Assembly: GCA_012295275.1 (NCBI GenBank) | Contig: CM022672.1 | Span: 11,767,904 to 11,831,903 of the forward strand | Length of the DNA stretch: 64,000 nt | DNA from: Chrysomallon squamiferum | Lineage: Eukaryota; Mollusca; Gastropoda; Neomphalida; Peltospiridae | Direction: 5' to 3' | In this document: positions 12,936 through 25,110 of the stretch, one piece after another | Layout: every line of letters begins with the position of its first letter | Numbering within the stretch: the stretch's first letter is position 1 | Made by a program: the position numbers and the translations under genes | Notes under the pieces: model-generated | The model's database searches: none | What the model saw: the letters and a program-made list of their open reading frames with translations, nothing else | What the model was told of the DNA's origin: nothing

Positions 12936-14330
12936 TGTATTTCTGCATCATCTCAAGCACACAACATCAGCAATAACAACACCAGCAGACATCTAGTGGA
13001 ATGGTGGATAATGAAATACCAGATTTGTGGTTTATCACAGCCAGGTTAAACTAAATGTTACATGACTGGTCCCAGATTGCTGGGATCCTAGACACACCCC
13101 ACCACATCTTATTCCAATAAATGTTCTGGGGGGTAAATCTGCCAACTCTGAACCCACAGGGCACAGAAGGAAATATAGATACAGAAAATTTATGTTGCCA
13201 AGCACCAACATGTGATCCTGAGAGGAATGCTTTGAGGCAGAATTCACAGATGACCTTTGATCAAGATAGATTTTTTTTTATTTGCTGTAAATCCAGGGAT
13301 GAGTTTCAGAGTGATTTAAAATGTTGTCATAAAGATAATAGTTTTATCTCTGACCATGTATAAACATAAACTCTGTCTGAGGTCTGTAAGAGAAATTTTC
13401 GGGGTAATAATTAAAAAAAAAAAATTCAAAGTTTATTATTCTTGCAGTCCCCAGCTCCTCAAAGAAATAAAGAAAGAAACCAATACAGAATTTAAAAAAT
13501 TTTAATTTAAAAAAAAAGAAGTTAATTCAAATATAAAATGTTTTGTAGAATATTTTCTCCAGAACAATCCTCAGTTCATATTAGAACTGGTTGTCTCCCA
13601 TTTGTTATGCTGGCACATGGCTCCATATGCTTTTCATTTGACATTCTTCAGTTCAGATGAAAATAATTAAATAAATAATAAAAAAATTAAATTAAATTGC
13701 AAATGAAAATTAAATTATATTTTCCTGCATTCCATCTAAACAGATGGCAGATAAAATTAATTAGGAAAAAAATGTATTTCTCCTTTTAATATACCACATG
13801 TAATGCAAATATGCATTTTTAAAAAACCCCAAGAAATCAAAACATATAGATATTTAAATAAAAAGTAACTTTTGCTGGAGTCCATTAACAAAACACTAAA
13901 ACTTACTGTATTCTGAGTACATTTCTATATAACCATTTCCTTTTCCCATATATTTGCTTTTAAATTTTTATGTTCTTTTAAACACAGCTCCAAATCAGAA
14001 CCTTTCCTGTTCATAAATTCATTTTTAATTGTTTGAGAGAAAGATTCCCCAGATTTTAGATTTATTTGTTTAGACTTATGCTCCTGGGAATTGTAGATAG
14101 CCAATGGTTGCTTGGTAAATTAAATAAAATTTCATATTTTATTTTTTTTTTCACTTTCTGACACATGTCTCTATGAATTACAAGAGGCTAAGCAGTTGCA
14201 TATTAAATTTATAATGATTGTTTTTGTTGTTTAACTTCATATTCAGAAAGGAAGTGCAATTCTGAATCCACTATAGTAATTAAAATAAAGTTAAATTTTA
14301 TTTTTGTTTCTCTCTCTACCTTCTGCCTTC
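12936..14330. other. Intronic sequence, nothing recognised
   Basis: 13080-13255 is a little less AT-rich, with short open frames on both strands (70 and 80 codons) but no domain or splice pattern. The rest is A/T-rich. 'cagacatctagtgg' at 12981-12994 weakly resembles a CTCF core. Confidence 0.45.
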
Positions 14331-14515
14331 TGATTCCACATACTCATTTATCCATCTCTCTCTCTCTCTCTCACACATACTATCTATTTCTTTTTCTATC
14401 TCTCTTTCCTTTACACAACCTTCCTCAACATTTGATTCTCTCTCTCTCTCTCTCTCTCTCTCTTTCACTCATACTATCTCTGCTCTTTTTCTGCATCTAT
14501 CTGTCTTTCTGTGTA
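14331..14515. repeat. CT-rich microsatellite region
   Basis: CT runs at 14357-14372 and 14438-14463 within imperfect TCTC/TTTC sequence. Confidence 0.9.
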
Positions 14516-15709
14516 TATTTAATTAATCTCATTATCTTCATTAATTTCATTTATTTTATAAGCTTTAAACAAACCAAGGATACCATTTTATTTGAAAGAC
14601 AGAGACACTGAACCTAATGATATCACAGCTTTCATGCTCTTCTGCTCATATCATGTACAAAAAGAGACAATAACGGATAATGCAGTTGGTTAAAGTAAGT
14701 ACCGTTTCCTACAAGTCAAATTCTAATTGGGATTTCCAACAGCAGCAGAACCAATATATAAATCAAGATGGATTTCGGGGCTTTATTTTTATCTCTGTTT
14801 CAGTTATTTAGTGAAGAAAAACAAAAACAGCAGGGACAATTCTTTACTTGGTTTCATGGAAATCTTGGAATTCGAGATCTTCGAGCACATGCTCTGTGAC
14901 TCCCACTGTGTATATACTTCTAACAGAAAACTAAAACCTAACTAGAAACAATAACAGTATCCAAAATGGCTGAAATCACACCCACTGATTGTTATTACAT
15001 ACACATATGCTTTTCATCATAACTTGAAATTTATGTGGGGAGGGGAGGGGAATATCTTGTTGTGAGTGGTCACAGTGTTGGAATAAGTTCTTCAAGGGAG
15101 AATGTGTTATGAAAGAAAGCAAAAACAATGAGGTGTCCCAGGGCAGAGGGCATGGATCTGGGTAAACTTTCATAATGTTATCTATACAACAGATTAACAC
15201 TGCTGATAATATCTGCATCATGGTGTGTGGCATAATGAACCAGGGGTTTGTTTTGATATCCAGAAATAAAAAGCAAGGTGATGATGTCAGTGATGGTATA
15301 AAAATATTTTGAAAACCAAAAAGTATTTTAACACAAGTCATTAAACCAAAAAGAAAAAAAAGAAAGAAAAAAAATTCTAACAAACAATAATGTGTGAAAT
15401 ATTTTAAGTAACTAATTTTACATATACAATGACATTTGTAGTTCTCTGTATGCAAATTAAGATTGATATATACAATGATGTTCATAATTCTCTACATCAA
15501 AATTAAAAAAATCAAAAAAATCAAAAAGCCAATAAGAACCACCCACATACAAAATAATTTCAGTTATAATAGTCTCTACTTGAAACATTTCAAAGTTTAG
15601 TCTCAAAACATTAAAATGATTTCATCCAGAAAATCAGAACCATCCAGATACTTTACAACACCCATCAAATTTCTGGTTATATAAATATAGTGATTAGAAA
15701 TAAAATAAT
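14516..15709. other. Intronic sequence, nothing recognised
   Basis: Contains the longest open frame of the window (169 codons, minus, 14976-15485). Its translation is low-complexity (Phe/Leu/Ile runs), starts in A/T-rich DNA and shows no domain, so it is regarded as chance. Confidence 0.5.
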
Positions 15710-16090
15710 ATTTCAAAGTGCTGAAATAATATGATCATAAGCTTTATCAACCATCATAATTTAACTAAATAATATAAATATTTTATTTTTTCAGTATTCA
15801 GATGTAGATAGAATTATAAGCTTCAGTTATCAAAGTAATTTAATTAAATAATATATACCTATATTATATATATAACCTTTTCATTTGTTTTTTCAACACG
15901 ATTAAAATCATCAGCTTCAATAATCACAGAAGTATAACTAAATAATAATAATATTATTATTACATATATTCTAATTTTATTTGTTTGTTTGTTTTTCAAT
16001 ACAATTTCACTCACCAAAGTAATATAACTAAATAACATGTAACATTATTATACATACATATATCCTCATTTTATTTGATTGTTCAAAATA
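15710..16090. repeat. Decayed tandem array, unit about 80-95 bp, 4 copies
   Basis: 'atcatc...caaagtaatataactaaataat' recurs with the 'taa(c/t)taaataa' phrase near 15762, 15842, 15935 and 16025, each followed by 'atata..c(c/t)tttatttg' and a T-rich stretch. Confidence 0.75.
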
Positions 16091-16564
16091 TAATTTTTAC
16101 ATTTATTTCGATGGTGGATGATATGGCATTAAGATAATTGCATTGAACTGAGTCTAGCTTGTATCAGTTACAATAATGTGACCACACTCATTTATTTGAA
16201 TAAAGAAAGATGGGCAGAATGGTAATAATGTGTTCAAACACAATACACTCATTTGATTCCATTCCAGGCCCTCTCCAGACACATCTATCAATAGCATTTC
16301 ATTTTACAGTTCACCAAGTCCAAAATCTCACTGTTTCTGCCAATGAGATATAAAGAAAACCTTTGCAACGTTATCTGCTTCACCTCAGTCATTGCATCGC
16401 ATATCAAGGGAATATGTATTGCAAGCTTTCATTGTTAGTTTGCCCTTTGTTCTTAGATGTACAGACTCCGTGTTTTCACACTGATCTGCTTATCAATACA
16501 CACACACAACAAGAAAGGCCTCCCACAGAACTGTTGTAACAGAAGTATCACCAGCATTTTCACA

Positions 16565-17080
16565 GTTCCAAAAGCATTCATGATTGATTCTTGTACTATT
16601 TAAAAGTATTCAGATCTACTTTTTTTTTACTACTTAGAAGCATTCAGAACTCTTTTACTGTTTAAAATACTGCTTTGCTATTTGAAATTTTTTACTAACA
16701 AAAAGTATTCAAGACTTCTTTTTTGGCTATTTAAAAGCATTCAGAACTCTTTTACTTTTTTACAACTTTTTGTTTTAATTGTTTTTTTGCCCAGACCAAC
16801 ACCAAACTGTAATGTTTTGAAAACATTCAGAACTCTTTTGCCACTTTTTTCTGATGAATAACTTTTGGTCTAACAATCATCAGTACATACATAGTTCTGA
16901 AAGCATTCAGAACACTTTTGCTTTCTCTTCCCATTTTCCCTAAAGAGATGTTGAATAACTTTTAGTTTACCTTTTACCTAAACCAACCACCCTTCAGTGA
17001 TTATGCAGATCTGAAAGCATCTAAACTTTTTGTTCTTGACTTTCTGTTTTCCCTAAAGAGAAGTTATAATAACTTTTTTG
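16565..17080. repeat. Decayed tandem array built on 'aaagcattcagaactctttt'
   Basis: Variants of the phrase occur near 16570, 16603, 16638, 16733, 16827, 16903 and 17013. In the right half the unit also carries 'ccctaaagagaagtt...aataacttttgg', so unit length has grown to about 90-110 bp. Confidence 0.65.
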
Positions 17081-18474
17081 CCCAACATTATTTTTATTTT
17101 TTTTCCCCCAGACACACAATAGAGGGAAATAGCTTATATGACACATTTGATTTATAGTATATATTAAATAATATGGATTGTAATAAAAAAATTAATTAGG
17201 AAATATCCCAAAAGAAATAAAATTCCACAATGGATTGAATAGTGTCAATTTGTTTAGACAGATTAACAAGACTGTCAAGCAAAAAGCCATTGTCTGTAAT
17301 ACAATTTTCAAAGATAACTGGGTTTTTTCATAAACATTTCATTTATCTGCATCATAGAGGGCCTCGCTGGGAGATGTGGTAAATGATAAATACAGTTATC
17401 TGTCATTGATTGGTATCCTGCAGGGGAAGTAATTGTTATGTTCAAATTGAAACATTTGCTTACAAGAGCACTAACGATAGAAGTTATGGATATGTTGTAA
17501 ATTTTAAATGATAAATAAAATATTAACATAACATTAATTGTAAAACAAAACTTTCAGTGTGTAAATACTGAATCTTAGTTACTTAAAACTTTAATTATAG
17601 AGACATTTGTTACTTACAAACTACCAAAAAATGAACACTATATGCAGTGTCTTCTGTGTAAGGCCAATGAGAAAAAAATCTTGGTTTACTTAGGAGGTAA
17701 GTTTTAACCTCTAGTGTACCATTCTGTCTTCTCCTACATAAAGACCACTTCAGCAGTGTTTTTCAATAATAACAGAACCACTGGTCTATTGTAATCACAT
17801 TTTCCTCAGTCCAGTAAAATATCTAGATATCATCTATTTCTAAAAAAAATTATGTTAGATGGAGATATCCAGTTCTGCCATGAAGATGTTAAAGACAGAT
17901 TCTAAATTATATTCTGGTCTAACTTTATTGTTGGTAAGTATAATTATCATGAAAATTCATTAACTCCATAGGGTGCACTTCAACCAAACATTATAAACAA
18001 CTGCATCTGATACTGCACAACTCTGCTGAACAAATACACACATATTAACTGTATAATATTACTGGTACAGCCATGAGCCAAATTCTACAGATAAACAAAA
18101 TATTATGAATAAATACGTAGGCTACACAAACAAACACAGCAGTGCCTGCTGATGCAGGGTTACTCTAGGAATGTCCGAAGGAGTCTGTAACAACCTTTGC
18201 TGAAGCTATTATAAGACAAGGGACAGTTGGACTAGCTTCAGAAGATAAAATGTTGCAGCTGCCACAACAACAAGCAGCTATCAGCTCATTTTGCCCATGT
18301 GCAAGTGATACTACAGCATGGCTGCCTGTGAATGATCCTCATCTCTTAACTGGCTGGGAGACTGGTAACTTCCTTAAGCTTCTTGCCATAATTCAAATTG
18401 TCGTAACATGTTTCTACTTAGGCAGAGAGGACTGGCATGTTGGTATATTACATCAAACTGGAATGTACTGGAAG
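17081..18474. other. Intronic sequence, nothing recognised
   Basis: Ordinary A/T-rich sequence. An 86-codon plus-strand open frame at 18250-18510 has no domain and runs into the next array. Confidence 0.5.
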
Positions 18475-18715
18475 CAGAACTGGCTATTTGCTGAACATAC
18501 AGAAATATAGTAGTATTGGCTAGATATTGAACACAGAAATGTAGTAGTATTAGCTAGGTGCTGAACATATAGAGATAAAGTAGTATTTGCTAGTTACAGA
18601 ACATGCAGAAATTTAGAAGTACTGGCTATTTTCTGAACACATCAATGTAGTAGTATTGGCTATGTGCTGAACACAATAGAAATATTAAAGTATTGGCTTT
18701 TTGCTGAACACACAC
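18475..18715. repeat. Minisatellite, unit about 36 bp, 7 copies
   Basis: 'gctgaacacagaaatgtag' plus 'tagtattggcta' recurs, with the 'gaaca' phrase near 18492, 18530, 18563, 18600, 18634, 18669 and 18705. Confidence 0.85.
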
Positions 18716-18984
18716 AAAGTGGTGAGGTAACACACTTCCCTACCTACCACTGGATGATTCTCTCATAGCTGGTCCAGCTTTCAATGATTAGTATAGTTAC
18801 TTACAGCCAGGGTAATGAAGACAATGTTTAGAAGTCTGTCCAAATAAAACACACAGGTAAAAGAAAGCAAACAACTGTTTGTCAGTTAATGAAAGACAAT
18901 TGGGGGTGTAGAGAGATCACATTTCGTACCATGCTAATGTCAAAAGCAGGAAATTGCCTGTGGTTTTTCCTATCATTGGGAACT

Positions 18985-19935
18985 ATCATAGATAAGAAGT
19001 CATCTCCACACAAATATTTATTATTCCCAAAACCTGGCTACTTTGTTGTTTGCACTGATACCATCAGATTGGAAATGGTTTTGGGAGTACAAAGAAGTGA
19101 GGTATCTAAGAATCAACGAAACACACAGCTGATCTCTTTTACAATAAAGCCATCAGACTGGACATTGTTTTACTGAACAATTAACTATAAATATTTATTA
19201 TCTGCAAGATGTATCACTGTTTGAAGTGATAACATCAAAATGGAAATGATGCTGAATGAACTCATAACTTAATATATAACTGAGAGAACATAGCTCGGTC
19301 TAAATTTTTAGGTGACATCATCATATGGGACCCTGCATTGCAGAATAGTGCTCTGTTAAGTATTTATTACTGGCAATATCTGCAATATTACTGTTTGAAG
19401 TGACTGGAAATGATACTGAAATGATATTAAACTGAGACTACCCAGAACTGACCATGTTTTCAATGACATCAGCAGTTTGGAAATTGTCTTATGTCAACTA
19501 TAAATATTTATTATCGTGTACTGCTTCAGTCAGTTATATCATAGTTCAAACTGGTTTCATCTGACTGACATGATACTGACTGAAAACAGAAGCTAATATA
19601 TAGTGAGACAATCTCTTTTTTCAATGACATCATTGGAAAATTGTCTCATGAAAGAGTAAATTATTAATATGTATTATTTGCAAGTTACATAATTGTATGA
19701 ATTGGTATCATAATTAGAATACAAGGCTGACAATTTTTGCAGTGACAGTAGTTGTATGGAAGTTGTCCTGCAGAAGTGAACATTTATTGTTTTTAAGCCT
19801 CTGGTGTATCACTGTTTCTGGATTCTTTTACTGAAGAATGCCCTTTTCATTGCGTCTAAAACTTAGCCATATCATAAGACTGGAGATTGTCTAACACTAT
19901 AAATACATTAACATGTTGCTGGCATTTGTCTTCTC
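18985..19935. repeat. Decayed higher-order tandem array, unit about 120-180 bp, 6-7 copies
   Basis: 'aatatttattat' recurs near 19012, 19190, 19360, 19502, 19660, 19782 and (weak) 19900. Between them the order 'tgtatcactgtttgaa', 'gataacatca..tggaaatg..', '..ctgaatgaa' and 'tgacatca...tggaaattgtc' is kept in most units. The 95-codon open frame at 18889-19176 overlaps the first unit and is not considered a gene. Confidence 0.75.
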
Positions 19936-21007
19936 TTGGTAACATCTAACAGTTTGTCTGAATGATAATCATCAAATGTCATCATTGAATGTTTAATACA
20001 AGCATTTATCTCACACTGGTTATTATTCTAGACCCCATAATGCCTTTCAGCTCACCACCTGATGAGGCTAAAGGGTAGATTTAGGAGAGGGTGTGTTTGA
20101 ACTTTGGGAACAGAAGTATGTTAATATATAAATGTCAGAATGTTTTGCTAACATACTGGTTCTTTTATGGTAATATCAGCTGATGTCTAGGATGGTAGTA
20201 AGAAGTAGTTTTATTTATTCCACTGTCTCTGGTCTGCTATTGAATATATCACATATCTGTTTGTTATTAACACTTGTGTCTCTCTGCTAAGAATCTCAAA
20301 AGTGGTTTCTTGAATCTGATATATAAAACATTCAGAAGAAATCTTCATTCATGCATAATGTAGTAATATTCTTTCTCTGTATTTGTTTTACTGCACTTTT
20401 ATGCTTTTAGAATATAACAAAATTATATATTTTTTTAACCATTTCATTTGTCTAATCATGTCCTGTGTAATTTTGTTTTCAAATAAAGCAAATTAAAGAA
20501 CAATTAAAGATAAGACATGAAGCTTTATATATGTCAAATACCAATTTAAATCCTTTTTATTTATTTTTAATTCAATTTTAAGGAACCATGTTTAGTTTGT
20601 TTAAATATGCTGTTCAAAAGGTTTGTTAAAAATGCCCTTTAGAAAACAAAGATAATCCTGAAGTTTTATATTTGAATTAAACAGTTTCTTAATCTTCTAA
20701 AACAAAATGAGTTCAGGACCCATCTTCAAGTTTTCCCACAATTACACTTTACATTATATATATTTTTTGTTTCGAAGGAAAAATTTAAAGAACAAAGAAA
20801 ATTAAGCAGTAAACTGCTATTTCTAGACCATCTTCTGTATTTAACAGTAACTTTCAAGGAGCCATGTTCACTTTTCCTACATTTGCCAACAGCAGAACTA
20901 ATTGTTGTTTTGGGGTTTTAAAAAAAACAAAAAAAAAACACAAATGGATCTAGTTAGAGACCAAAGAAAGATTAAATGTGTTATTTTTATATTTTTAAAT
21001 TAAATAC
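19936..21007. other. Intronic sequence just downstream of the exon
   Basis: A/T-rich. 20570-20930 contains two loosely related blocks with 'aaggaaccatgtt' (20580) and 'aaggagccatgtt' (20858), about 278 bp apart, an old duplication. No other feature was seen. Confidence 0.5.
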
Positions 21008-21113
21008 CTGGCATTTTCTGGACCAACTTCTGACTGGTCATATGATGAACTTGCAGAAATGGCTTCATCAGGAATTTTACCTGACTGCATCCCCAGTGCA
21101 TTCCGGCACTCAT
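21008..21113 (-). CDS. Internal coding exon of a discoidin domain receptor-like gene (start of the F5/8 type C domain)
   Basis: Seen: on the minus strand a pyrimidine-rich acceptor (tttatttcttgttgcag, 21130-21114) precedes 106 open nucleotides that end CAG before a gtattt donor (21007-21002). The exon starts with two bases (AT) that complete a codon, has 34 whole codons and ends with two bases (AG), so both introns split codons. The translation carries CRNALGM, then IPD, ISASSSY and VGPENAR in order. Family knowledge: this Cys-x-x-x-Leu-Gly-Met / Ile-Pro-Asp / Ala-Ser-Ser / Val-Gly-Pro-x-x-Ala-Arg series opens the discoidin domain of DDR receptors, the collagen-binding, membrane-spanning tyrosine kinases (human DDR1/DDR2, insect Ddr). 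The Cys is the first of the domain, normally just after the signal peptide. Only about 35 of some 150 domain residues are here; the GAWCP segment, the stalk, transmembrane and kinase parts must lie below coordinate 1. The frame has no stop or frameshift. Another discoidin protein is possible, but the CRNALGM and VGPENAR pieces fit DDR best. Confidence 0.86.
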
Positions 21114-21130
21114 CTGCAACAAGAAATAAA

Positions 21131-21511
21131 AACTAAAATAAGCACAATCAAATAGATATAAATACACATACACTTATACATATATGCACAAACAACACAC
21201 AGTATATTATTATCATTTTAGAAAAAAAACAATAAATTCATATATATTTTCCTAAAAGGGACAATTCCAGCTACTGGGTTTTTTATTGAATTTTTTTTTA
21301 TTTCACACATATTCCTTTAAAAACGTTAATTTTATAATTGTTTGTGAATAGGCATCTTTCAGTGCTGCTATGATTTGAAATTGCTTGTTTGTTGACACAA
21401 CTGATTTATCAACAGCCTTGGTTTGTCCTTTCCTGTCCATGGGATGGTGCATTTAAACAATCTCTTACTGCTAATGAAGGTATCTTCTTTTATATCATCA
21501 TTATTTAACTA

Positions 21512-21545
<34 letters not shown>

Positions 21546-22389
21546 TGGAGATAAAGAGAAAGAGAAGAAGAAAGAGAGAAAAGAGTGAGATAGAGATACA
21601 TATATATCAAGACACCTAAATATAATCTTTCTTTCTTTTATTGTACAGAATTTGTATCAATCCATCCAAATAAACAGCTAAAACTTCAATCGTTAGCTGA
21701 AGCACAAACACACAAACTAAGATGTAAAAAAAAAAAAAAAATCTGAGATAAACTATCTTAATGAAATAATCTCAACAGCATGGCTGACGAGCGCATCCAA
21801 CTGGTGATTAAAAACAGGACATAAACCTGCGTCCAGACAATTTTGACAAGTTGTGTCCACCGAGAATAACAACAGTGTAGCCCAAAGCTCACAGGAATTT
21901 CCATAACACTGGGACTCCTTGATTAAATTTTGTCCTTATAGACTCTGCTGATCAATACACATTATGAGGGAGACATATTTCTATGTAAAAACTGACTGAA
22001 TTTTTGTCCATTTGCTTTAATTTTGTCCTTGATAAGAAGATAGACTTGAATATTATATAAGAAGATTTAAAAAAAAAAATTCTTATCTATTTTCTCAGTC
22101 TTTCTCTTTCTCACTATTGGTCTGTCTGTCTTTTTTTTCTCTCTCTGTCTAGTTCTTTTCAAATTTCTTTCTCTCACAAGTAAATGCCTCAACATTTGTA
22201 CATCTTTATATTTGACTTTTATGTTTTTGAAACATTTGTATGTTTGCTTGACAGTATAAGCTTCAATATTTGTTTCTTTCTAAATATAAACACACATGTA
22301 ACACATACAAATCACACAACACACACACACACACACACATAAACAAATGATAAAAATCATCAAAAAATGAACATTAACATCTACCATAC
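21131..22389. repeat. Intronic sequence with microsatellites
   Basis: TG run at 21513-21535 followed by a GA-rich stretch to about 21600, a poly-A run near 21727-21741, TTTC/CT-rich 22080-22180 and an AC run at about 22318-22341. Nothing else was recognised. Confidence 0.7.
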
Positions 22390-22800
22390 CTATCAATATC
22401 AATAACTTCCCAATTATTTTCACCAGAAATTAATCAAAGGAAGCCATTTGTTCTGCAAACGGCCATTTATTTATTATTTCCAATTTCCTCTAACCTATAC
22501 TCATTACACATAAACCATGGAATCATCGCCTGTAACCGGACCAGACAGATTGCAAATAGATAAATACTTTATTGAACACATGGCTGTTACTGCAGATAAC
22601 TACCCCCTTGCTGGTACATATCCTCCGTAATTATCAGTCAGATAACAGCACAGTATCGAGGCATATAGTTGTTCTGAGTCATGAGTAAATAATAATAACT
22701 TGCCAGTACTTTAAGTAATAGCATTCGCTTAATGACAAGCAGGCTTAATTACATTTCTTTACTGGAAATTACAGGCAGTGTATTAATAATGGCAATACAC
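22390..22800. promoter_or_regulatory. Motif-dense, repeat-poor island (candidate intronic enhancer)
   Basis: Unlike its flanks, this stretch has no homopolymers or tandem repeats. It holds a TCF/LEF-like taatcaaagg (22431-22440), a perfect AP-1 TGAGTCA (22675-22681), GATA-like cagataac (near 22592 and 22638) and several TAAT homeodomain cores (cgtaattatc, cttaatgac, cttaattac). It lies 1.3-1.7 kb upstream of the exon. Regulatory function is inference. Confidence 0.3.
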
Positions 22801-23269
22801 ATGCACACGCAGACACAAACATGTATACACACACACACACACATATACACACATTGTAACTAATAATGATATAAAAGAAGAAACCTGCTCTCATCATTCT
22901 TCTGAATATTTCTTTTCATTAGCAGTAAGGAATCTTTTATATATACCTTCCCATAATTCAAACCAAGACTACTGATAAATGAATCACAGTTGACACAAAC
23001 ACTTTGTTATGAGCTATGAAATAATAACTTGGAAATATATAAAATAAATCTTTATTCATATGCTACAGATACCCCTATCCCAGAGTGAAATGTGTTGATA
23101 TCTTGTATCACAGAATCAGATTCTGAAGGCATCAAAAATCAGATTCTGATCTCACCATTCTAATATTTCTTGGGAGAAATGAAATTTGTTAAAAAAAAAA
23201 AAAAAAAAAAAAATAAAAAAACAGAAAAGAAAAAAGAAAACCAGAGCTGTTAGCTGGAAGAAATCATCA
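22801..23269. repeat. AC microsatellite, short duplication and poly-A tract
   Basis: AC-rich 22798-22856. 'aatcagattctga' is duplicated at about 23115 and 23139. A-rich run of about 22 from 23191. Confidence 0.7.
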
Positions 23270-23580
23270 AGGAAGAAATAAACTGAACCAATTTAAAATA
23301 TTTCCTATGCTGACACGGCTCAAGTTTCAGATGACATTTCGATAAATCTGAGGTCCCTGTTCGTCTTTGAAACATTATAAAAACAAAGTGAAAAATGAAC
23401 ATCAGGTCAGATCAGAACATTTGAACCTACACAACAGGATGTATGATTGAGAAACTCGATAGGTCCAATAATTTGAAAAATCAAAACATATCTCCCGTTC
23501 TCCCCTAATTCTCACAGTCACATAAACACACGTCAGGCAGACTTGATTGACATCTGTGTCTTATTATTAACAATGGAAAC
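23270..23580. promoter_or_regulatory. Repeat-poor island with a PBX/MEIS-like site
   Basis: tgattgacat (23544-23553) fits the composite PBX-MEIS element, and 'cacgtcaggcag' lies just before it. The stretch lacks tandem structure. Weak evidence. Confidence 0.22.
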
Positions 23581-23724
23581 TTTCTCTTGACCCTATGCCA
23601 TCTAAACATTTACTTAACTTATATATATATATAATTTATTTACATTCCCACATGTGCACTTAGCATTTGGGCAAAAGAAATAAAAAAAGGTTGGACACAT
23701 TTTAATATTTTTATTTATTATCCA

Positions 23725-23731
23725 TCAGTCC

Positions 23732-23781
<50 letters not shown>

Positions 23782-23825
23782 TTATTTTTTTTTTTTGTTG
23801 TTGTTGTTGTTGTTGTTGTTGTAAA
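23725..23825. repeat. TTA microsatellite joined to TTG microsatellite
   Basis: ATT/TTA repeats from about 23734 pass through a poly-T run into TTG repeats up to about 23822. A related TTTA and GTT tract lies at 24048-24113. Confidence 0.93.
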
Positions 23826-24780
23826 ACAAATGGAAAAAATCCACTGCTATCTTGTCATGGGTTACTCTTACCTAGTTAGCAATGGTTATTTATGTGCACC
23901 TTCCCACAGAGAGGGAAAATGGTTTCTGCTTTTATGGTTGGAATGAGAAATAACTATCTTAGGCATTTTGACTGAATCATCAGATAATCATAGAACCCTG
24001 GTCTGACTGGAAAATCGCCATTTTATTCACATTACATGTGTATATTTATTTATTTTAATTTATTTGCTTATTTATTTATTGTTATTGTTGTTATGTTGTT
24101 GTTGTTGTTGTTATCTTCAAGAATTAAGCTCTTCAGTTAAAGTTATATTCAAGATCAAACAACTTTTTCTTTCTTTTGAAAAGAAAAGCCTAGATGGGTG
24201 ATTAAATCTTTAGTGGATTTAACATTCAGAAAGGAAGAAAAATATTGCACTCGTGTCTTTTATCACAGAATGTCACTTGATTACAAAACGTGTATAGGAA
24301 TTTCAATAAACTAGACAGGTCCTCTCCTGCCCACTTCATCTTCACAATAAAACACTTTTTTCTCATCCAACAGCAAGAATGTCAAATTCATCAATTCTTT
24401 TATCATTTTTGTTTTTTTTCAAAAATATTTCATATGGAGTGAAAAATCAATTCAGCTACTTAATATAATAGGAAACAATTTTTTTTTTTTTTTTTTTGTA
24501 GGGTGAACTTTTTATTTAACAGTTATGAATGACATGAATTTAAGCTCAGCAAAGCAGAAATTAACCGGAAATGTTAAGTTCCAATCTGAGATTAATAAAT
24601 CAAAGAGTGCTTGCTTCACACACACACTTGCCCTGTTATTGAAAAGTCTGTGAGAATGAGACATCTGGTTTGGGCAAGCTGTATTACCCGATGAAGGTGA
24701 ATGATAAGAAATGATATTTGTGTGCAAGTCAGCAAATAATTTATTAACACAAGGTGAAAAAAGGTGCTGAAGATACTTGG
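23826..24780. other. Intronic sequence, nothing recognised
   Basis: A/T-rich with the TTTA/GTT tract mentioned above and a poly-T run at 24479-24497. The minus-strand sequence ending in a gtaaga donor-like site at about 23873 has stops in all frames just before it. Confidence 0.5.
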
Positions 24781-25110
24781 CAGTCTGATCATGGATGGAT
24801 GGACAGACTACTGGATGGATGGATTAATGGAAAGATGGATAGACAGATGGACAGTTAGACTGAATAAGAACAGATGAATGAATGGATGGATGAATTGATA
24901 AGTGGAAAGAAAGATTGATGAATGCATGCATGTATAAATGAAAAAAATTGGTTAAATTATTAAATGAATCAATGAAAGAATGACAGATGATTTATCAATG
25001 CATAGACTGAGAAATAATTGAAAGATGGCTGGAACAATGAATGGATAGATGGATGGATGGATAACAAGTAGTATGATGGATGGTTAGACAAAGAGTTGGA
25101 TTTTATGCAA
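24781..25110. repeat. Degenerate TGGA/AATG tetranucleotide repeat
   Basis: Interrupted GGAT/ATGA/ACAG repeats throughout, purest near 24791-24845 and 25040-25070. Confidence 0.88.

Larger units (their letters stand above)
1..21007 (-). other. Intron downstream of the DDR-like exon (incomplete, at least 21 kb)
   Basis: The donor after the exon opens this intron (on the minus strand it runs towards coordinate 1). The codon is split after AG, so the next exon must supply one base and then continue the discoidin domain towards a GAWCP-like motif. I looked on the minus strand for that motif and for an acceptor in the right phase and found none, so the intron appears to leave the window. Its content is AT-rich unique sequence with several decayed tandem arrays and microsatellites, listed separately. 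Confidence 0.6.

Noticed and set aside
12690-13049. 119-codon plus frame rich in Cys, Val and Tyr
   Set aside because: Covers TG/TATG microsatellites; repeat-derived.
14976-15485. 169-codon minus-strand open frame, the longest in the window
   Set aside because: Low-complexity Phe/Leu/Ile translation, no domain, no splice or promoter context; expected by chance in 64 kb of A/T-rich DNA.
17320-17415. Minus-strand exon candidate after acceptor-like acttcccctgcag
   Set aside because: In the phase dictated by the DDR exon it meets a stop after seven codons and lacks discoidin residues.
23860-23990. gtaaga donor-like site on the minus strand (possible 5' exon or second ratchet point)
   Set aside because: Stops in all frames just before it and no pyrimidine tract before the TAG, so neither a coding exon nor a ratchet point is supported.
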